64,000 nucleotides of DNA, taken from assembly GCA_039545355.1 (NCBI GenBank), contig BCJJ01000002.1, positions 1,893,518 to 1,957,517 on the forward strand, read 5' to 3'. Below, piece after piece: positions 57,701 through 64,000 of the stretch. Below the pieces are notes generated by a model. That model worked only from the letters and a program-made list of their open reading frames with translations. It was not told where the DNA came from and searched no databases. How positions within the stretch are numbered: position 1 is the stretch's first letter; every line of letters begins with the position of its first letter. The stretch comes from Trichosporon coremiiforme. Its lineage: Eukaryota; Basidiomycota; Tremellomycetes; Trichosporonales; Trichosporonaceae. The translations under genes and the position numbers were made by a program.

Positions 57701-60700
57701 ATGTCCTCCCGGCTACGACAATCGGGAGGAACTCCCCTACGATCAGATTCACCACTGAAACGCGAAATCGGACGGAGTCAGCAAGGAATGAGCTTCATCG
57801 GATCACCAGCGACGCCGACGGGCCGAGGCGGAGCGCTGAACTCGTCCCAGCGGCTGAGCTCCAGTCAAGGCGCCGGCGGACGGATAGAGAAGGAGGAGTG
57901 GATCGCGGACGGACCGAAGAAAATTGTCATCGAGACAAAGGAGACCATCTTCAAGCCGACGACACCAGAGACGGGGCCGCAGGCGCCTGTCGTCCCGCAA
58001 CGATGGCTCGGCGGCGATGAGCAGCGGCGGTTGATCATTTGGGCGATTGGACTGATCGAGGTAAGCTTCGAGGCGACGATCCAGATAGCTAACAAGCAGA
58101 TTATGAAGCTCTGGGACGCTGTGGCCCCCCACTTCACTTCCGATCTGCCGACGACGCTATCGAGTGCGGCTCGCATCAGGGGTCCTGTCAGCTCCGCCCT
58201 CTGGGGCGTCGCAGAGTTCGTTCTGCTTGGCCTCGTCTCGCTTCTGCGGGTACCTGGGTTCTCCCCGATGCCTTCGAAGCCTGTTGGAATCCTGCTGCTT
58301 GTCCTGCTCCTTGCTGGGTGGAACCTTCTTTGCTGGTTTGTCGCCGACCCGCGAGCGTTCATCCCGAACGTTCGGATGTTTGGTGAGTTATTATCATCTC
58401 GCTCAGAGGCTGACAGACAGGTCCTGTCCATCTCGGAGAGGAAGGCTTCTTCTGGAGCTGGGTTTACATGATTGGGCACTTCATCAAGAGGACCACGGTT
58501 GGTGCTCCAGAGCATATCCAAGGCATTCACCACATTCGCATGCTGCCCTATAGCACCGCGACCATTAACCCTTCCTCGTTCACGTATTGCATCCCCCAGG
58601 GCAGCCGGGAACCAATGTACATCCCGGTTCTGTTCAACAACTCCGACCCCGACCAGGTCGCGTACAGGACTTCGTCTCTTGTCGACGGCGAGAACGGAAA
58701 GAACCAGACGCACTCTGTCTACGCTTCGCACATGAAGGTCGCCAAGTCGCACCGCGGCTTCAGCCTGTCCCGTGACGAGGGAGACGAGGAAGATGAGGCG
58801 GAGACGATCCGCGACCTTGTCCGGGCTTCCAAGCAACTCGACGCTGCCAAGCTCTCCAGTATCAAGTCCGCCGACAGTCTGCTCGCTCCGCTGGCAATCA
58901 CGCTGAAGGACACTGAGTCTATCCGATTTCTCGAGATCAAGGAGCCCAGCATTGTCACTCTTCTGAAGGTTGTGGACAAGCACGGCGACCGCTTCAACGT
59001 GAACCCGCACAGGGAGGCTGTTATTTACGAGTGCCCCTCCGGCGGTGACTTCATCGAGACGAACAAGAAGGGCAAGACCGTTACGTACCCTGGTGTCAAG
59101 GACGCGCCCCCGGAGCTGCGATGCGTCGGCTCCGAGGACATGGTCAACTTCCAGGTCCGCGGTGTCGCCCCGCTTCACGTCACCTACAACCGCATCGTCG
59201 ATGGCAGCGTTGTCAGCGGCGGAGAGGTCAAGGGCATCGAGGACGAGCAGCCTGACGAGCTCTTCAGCCGCGTCAGCAAAATGCACAACGTCCCGCTGCG
59301 TCTCCGCCACGATCTGATCGGCACCGAGGAGATCACGCTCGCCTCTGTCGTGGACGGACTCGGCAACACGCATACGCCGACGGGACCAGGTGCTACTATG
59401 GCTTTCAACGTTCTCCAGAAGCGCTCCGTCTCCTTCAACTGTCCCCGCCCCATCGAGCTTCTCGTCGGTGGCGCGGCCAAGCTCCCCGTCGAACTCCATG
59501 GCAGTGCGTCTAAGGGACTCAGTGTCAACTACACGTTCACGAACGCCGCCGGTGGCGTCTCTGCTCGCAACGTCGAGGTTACTGACCAGCGCGCCTACAT
59601 CGATGTCCACGAGCCGGGCAAGTTCACGCTCCAGTCTGTCGGCGGTATGTGCCCCGGAGGCGTCCTTGAGCCGTCGACGTGCACGGTCCGCATGATCCCC
59701 CCTCCCACGGCGGACATCAGCGTCAAGACTCTGCACGAATGGTGAGCCTCACTCTGGCGCCGCTTAACTAACTCCAGCTCCAACGACGTCGGATCCGCCG
59801 TTGCGTTCGAGTTTACCGGTACGCCGCCGTACACTGTGTTCTACACCGAGCAGAAGAAGGGAAGCCCCGCCGTCAAGAAGCAGCACGTCTTCCGCGGCGC
59901 TGGCGGCGAACTTGTCCTGAAGCCTGAGCGCGAGGGCAAGTACACGTACACGTTCTCAAGCCTAAACGACGCCCGCTACACCGACATCCCCATCAACTAC
60001 CCGGCTATCCACCAGGTTGTGCGACCTCCCGCCAGCGTCATCCTCACCGGCTCGAAGCACCGCCAGCTGTACCACTGCTCGCCCGATGAGGTCGGCGTCG
60101 AGCTTGACGTGCAGGGCAACGACCCGCTCAAGTTGCAGTACCGCACCAACTGGGCTGGCCAGTCGATGAACACGACTGTCCCGATCAAGTCTGGCAAGCA
60201 GGTTCTTTCGGTGCCCGTGCCGAAGGAGCTGCACGCGTACACCGGCGCGTCTGGCCGCTTTGTCATCACGCTGGTTTCGGTCGAGGACTCGAACGGATGC
60301 GTCAAACGCCTGCAGTCGCAGCAGATCGACGTTGACATCGACCGCCACACGCCCTCCGCCCGCTTCGCCTCCAGCGAGCGCGTCACGATCAAGGAGGGCT
60401 CGCAGGTCAACGCCGCGCTCCGCTTCACTGGTAACGGCCCCTGGACGCTCGAGTACACGCTCGACGGCAAGCCCCAGCCTGCGTTCAAGACGCGCGAGTC
60501 GAACAGCCAGCTGCAGCTGAAGCAGAAGGGTTTGTACGTCCTGACGTCGGTCAAGGACGCGCACTGCCCCGGAGACATTGGCGAGTTCGACGCGAAGTAC
60601 TCCGTCGACTTCCTGCCGAAGCCCGTCGCGTCGCTCGCCGAGTCGAGCTTCATCAAGTCGGTCGGCAACGGCAAGTACCGCACGTCTGGCGTGTGCTCTG

Positions 60701-61800
60701 GCCAGGAGGAGGGTGCCGCGATCTCGTTCGAGGGTGCCTCGCCGTTCGCGATCAGCTACAAGGGCTACATCGACAGCAGCGGTGGCCAGACGTCGGTCCT
60801 GAACAGCGCGCAGAACACGGGTGTGCTGCACCTCACGTCCGAGAAGCCGGGCACGTACCTGTACAAGTTCTTCAAGCTGACCGACTCGAACTACGAGGAC
60901 ACCAAGGTCGACTTCAGCCTCGAGCACACGGTGCACGGGCGGCCGAGTGGCGTATTCTCGCGCCAGAACACGCTCAACTTATGCCGCGACACCAAGCTCG
61001 AGACGAATGCCAAGCTCAAGCTCACGGGCCAGCCACCGTTCACCGTCACGCTCGGAGTGCGCCGCCCCGCCAGCGCCGAGCTCGTCGAGCACACGGTGCA
61101 AGTGCCCGGCCGGGAGTGGGACGTCGAGCTGGACGAGACGGTGGCCGCTGTGGGACGGTACGAGGTCGTGCTGCTCGAGGTCTCGGACGCGAGCGGGTGC
61201 CCGTACGCGCCCGCGTCGGCGGACAGTATCGCGACGCCCGTCGACGTCGTCGAGACTGCCCGCGTCGTCCCGCTCTCGAAGGACCAGGACGTGTGTGTCG
61301 GCCAGACGCTCAACTTTGAGCTGCAGGGCAAGTCGCCCTGGCTGGTGGAGTACGAGTGGCAGGGTCGACGCTATGAGGTGACCTCTACGTCTGCGCGCTT
61401 CACGCGTGAGGCGGAGAAGCCGGGTGTGTTCCAGATCCACTCCGTGGCGCTGAAGGACCGCCGCGGCGCGGCGCAGTGCAAGCGCACGCTAGACGGGCTC
61501 ACAAAGACGGTGCACCCGCTCCCCTCGGTGCGGATCCAGGACGGCACGCAGCACCTGCACGAGGGCGACCAGCCTGCCATCTTTGGCGTCAAGTTCCAGG
61601 GCACGCCTCCGTTCACATTCACCTATGTCCGGTTCGAGATGAACAACGGCAAGAAGAAGGTCGAGGAGACGTTGACCATTTCCGAGATCTGGGAGTACGA
61701 GTACTGGATCAGCTCGTCGACGCCGGGAGACTACGAGGTCACGTCTATTGCGGACAAGTACTGCCGCTTCCCGCCGCTGGGTGCGAGGGAGGACGTGTAG
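57701..61800 (+). CDS. POM152: Nuclear pore membrane glycoprotein Pom152
   Basis: Integral membrane nucleoporin forming the luminal ring around the nuclear pore. Exons are 57701-58060, 58100-58382, 58421-59741 and 59778-61800, giving 1,328 residues (yeast protein 1,337). The first ~110 residues are basic/Ser-rich and face the pore. Membrane segments are seen in the next exons: GVAEFVLLGLVSLL, VGILLLVLLLAGWNLLCWFV and FFWSWVYMIGHFI. A long luminal part then contains successive Ig/cadherin-like beta repeats, each with the recurring G-xxP-[FWY]-T pattern (GTPPYTVFY, GNGPWTLEYT, GASPFAISYK, GQPPFTVTLG, GKSPWLVEYEW, GTPPFTFTYV) as in Pom152. The first intron (58061-58099, 39 nt) is in frame without a stop. 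It converges with the leucine-rich protein gene (181 bp between stops). Confidence 0.9.
58061..58099 (+). other. 39-nt in-frame intron of POM152
   Basis: GTAAGC donor, GCTAAC branch and AAGCAG acceptor; 39 nt, multiple of three, no stop. Retention would insert 13 residues just before the first membrane-proximal region. Confidence 0.7.
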
Positions 61801-61981
61801 AGGACCGAGCGAAGCGGGGTGCGAGACCAGACTCGAGCCTGCGACGAGGTGAACGCGAGACGCTCTCGCTCGATAGAGTAGAGGCGTGAGCGACTTGCGA
61901 CGCGCAGTAGCGCAGTGATATGACATAGATAATGCATGAAGTGTACAGGATGAATGTCTAGATACAGATGTCTACATGATT

Positions 61982-64000
61982 CTACTCGACGCCTTCCCAA
62001 CCCCAGATCCTCCGGCCGAGCATATGTCCGCACCCGGGTTCATGGGGGCCGTCCATGCCACCCCTTCCGTCGACGCGTTCTCCCTCACCTCCGCGGCGGT
62101 ACGGTCCCTCGCAATCGGGCGTGAGGCAGAAAACACAAGGGAACCCGCCAACTCTCTCGCAATCGCCGAGATAATCCTTGTACGCTGCGATGTACTCGAC
62201 CGCTCCAGCCTCGTCAATCTCGATCAGGCCCTTGAGGGCTCTCTCCTCCTCCTCCTCCCCCTCACCTGTGGCCGTCACGTCCTCCCCAGGGAGAGGGTAT
62301 CGGAACAGCCTGACGTCGAGGGGCGGCTGCGTCTTTGCGGTCGACTTCTTCTTGGCGCTCCCCCGATGTTTCTCATGAAGGGAGCCAGTGTACGCCTGCC
62401 ACTCTACGATCTTCTTCTTGGCGCGGACATATTTGTCGGTAGCATTTTTGGCCCAACCCAAATTCCGCTGGACAGACTCGACCCAGCCGTCACGGAAGGC
62501 GTGGCGCCAGGTGTTGAGGTCGTAGAATTTCGAGATGCCCACGGCCTCGCCGCCTATGTTGACAGACTTGAGGCGGGGGAGCGCGGGTAAGACGAACCAC
62601 GCCCGGTTGGAGGGTGGCAGGTCGGCGGGGTTCACGCCGCCACTGGCTGCGAGGAGGGCTTGGTTCCTGCGCGAATTTGTGCGGAGGGAGACGGTGGATT
62701 GGCCGGCGGAACGATGCCCACGGCGCGCACGCGCGTACTCTGCCTGTCTGGCCGCCTCCTCTTCCTCGGCGCGGCGCAGGTCCATCTCTGCCCTCTCGGC
62801 GGCAGACAGGCCGCGCACAGACGCCGCGCTCCGCTGCGCCTCCTGCGCGCGCTGGTCCCTCAGATACGCCGCGGTACGCATACGCGTGTCCCAGGCGGCG
62901 AGGGCCTTCTCCCTTTCTTTCGCGCGCTGCAAGCAGACCGTGACGCAGAGCCCACCGAGCTCACGCGACATGAGCTCGCCCTTGTCCTTGCTCTTGAAGC
63001 CGAAAAGGTTCGTCCGGTCAAGCACGAGGTGCTCCAGTTTGTCGTAGTTACGCAACAGGGTTGCGAGCACTGCGTCGAGGCGCACGTTGGTCGTCGAAAT
63101 GTCCAGGTACGTCAAGGACGGGAACATCGGCGCATTCGCGACGGGGGCCGGCGGCATGTTGGTCGAGAATGCGACTGGCGCCAGTGGCTCGGGCTTGGTC
63201 ACTAGGACATAGGCAATGTCTCTTGACGGCACGCGGAGGCGGAAATGCGTCAGATGCTTGGCGACAGGTGACGAACCGAGGAACGCAACACACCGTACGT
63301 CGAAGAAGACGATGGGCTGCGCAAACGTCTTAGGTTTCGCGTGCTGCAGCTTCTGCGACAGGTAGGGAAACATGCCTTGTCCGGTGTAGCCGCGATCCTT
63401 GGGAGGATCGGCCGGCGTCTGCGCCCCACTCATCGTGCGTGGTGTCACTGTGCCCGGCGTCCCGCGCGCCGGCGTCAGCGCGGGCGTGCCCTCCTCGCTG
63501 GGGCCGAGGGAGAGATTCTCCAGATCGCTCTCGAGCTCGCTGTCGCCGCCATCGGGTTCGGGAACTTCCCCATCTAAAGCACCAGAGAGCTTGGCGACTC
63601 GGGTTCGGGGGATAGGCAGGTGTTTCCGAGGCAGGAGGTCCTGCACGAGGGACAGGTAGCGGAAACTCGGCGTCTCGGGCCAGTTCTGCAGTGTATGCAG
63701 AGCCTTGTCGAAGTACGACCCCTTCAGGAACTGGTAGTAGTTTGCCTCCTCAACGTAGGGCCTGAAACGGAGCTCGAGGCGCGAGAGATCCGGACGGGGG
63801 GACGCAAACATATCCTCCAAGTGTTCCGGGGCAAAGTTCGTCCCGACATGGAGCATGAGGGTCTGCAGGCTGGGAATGAGTCTCAAGACACTGGGCGTCA
63901 GCTCGTCCTTCATGTCAACTTACTTGTTAAGCATATCCACGTCGCCCTTCCAACACTCCACGCAAAGTGTCCTGACGAGCTCATCGCCACCTCTTCCCGC
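61982..64000 (-). CDS. Leucine-rich-repeat protein (F-box/LRR-like), N-terminus outside the window
   Basis: The visible part has two exons, 64000-63924 and 63890-61982, with a 33-nt intron; 662 residues are in the window. The edge exon reads ..DELVRTLCVECWKGDVDMLNN, and joins VLRLIPSLQTLMLHVG, an LRR-type segment; more LRR-like stretches are DLSRLELRF, LTYLDISTTNVRLDAV, KLEHLVLDRTNLFGF and LPRLKSVNIGGEAV. A charged helix (~380-450, ..AEMDLRRAEEEEAARQAEYARARR) is inserted between them. The C-terminus has a cysteine/histidine cluster (FPCVFCLTPDCEGP..GCGHML). The arrangement resembles fungal F-box/LRR substrate adaptors, but any F-box would lie beyond the window. An ATG at 63913 inside the intron is not the start. 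Confidence 0.72.

Noticed and set aside
57865..59736. 623-codon open frame on the minus strand
   Set aside because: It is the antisense of POM152 exons, a by-product of high GC codon use; no domain or splice logic on the minus strand.
59962..60936. 324-codon minus-strand frame
   Set aside because: Antisense shadow of POM152; composition is the reverse complement of its Ig-like repeats.
63891..63913. ATG at 63913 as the start of the LRR protein
   Set aside because: It lies within a GTAAGT...CAG intron, and splicing joins a perfectly phased coding exon running to the window edge.
1..64000. Transposons, CRISPR arrays, rRNA genes or a classical biosynthetic cluster
   Set aside because: Both strands were read for transposase/reverse transcriptase motifs, terminal repeats, spaced direct repeats and core biosynthetic enzymes; none was seen.

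Overview
The window is 64 kb of GC-rich nuclear DNA from a basidiomycete fungus. Genes carry many very short spliceosomal introns (33-60 nt common) with donors of the GTGAGT/GTAAGT type and a CTGAC or CTAAC branch signal lying only a few bases before the acceptor. With the gene content (SEC61, DUS3, RFC2, COG1, CGI121, POM152), this points to Tremellomycetes, probably a Trichosporonales-type yeast; the order is an inference. No rRNA, convincing tRNA, transposase, CRISPR or organelle sequence was seen. All exon models were built by eye from splice signals, reading-frame continuity and protein family resemblance, without transcripts or database searches.

Layout. 1-10 kb is compact: SEC61 alpha (cut by the left edge) diverges from DUS3; a mitochondrial FAS1-like/MaoC-type hydratase diverges from a citrate-lyase-beta-like lyase (CLYBL family); then a large intronless serine-rich protein. 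10-20 kb has a repeat-bearing intergenic stretch and one very large gene on the minus strand coding for about 1,755 residues, with a telobox-like Myb domain and a series of degenerate acidic repeats. 20-37 kb is regulatory and metabolic: an arrestin-like protein, a Zn2Cys6 protein with an unusually long zinc loop, an amidase, and a second Zn2Cys6 regulator diverging from the amidase. 37.4-46.1 kb is an 8.8 kb stretch without a convincing gene, ending in the pyrimidine-rich leader of an HMG-box transcription factor. 49-64 kb is a dense housekeeping block: RFC2, CGI121 (KEOPS), COG1 (Golgi tethering), a TTI2-like protein (PIKK maturation), POM152 (nuclear pore) and a leucine-rich-repeat protein cut by the right edge.

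Genes that may work together: (a) the hydratase and CLYBL-type lyase share a 291-bp promoter region and could catalyse consecutive steps itaconyl-CoA -> citramalyl-CoA -> acetyl-CoA + pyruvate; (b) the amidase and its divergent Zn2Cys6 neighbour look like an enzyme/regulator pair; (c) the Myb-repeat protein may be a divergent TRF/Taz1-type telomere or chromatin protein. These are inferences from family membership and gene order.
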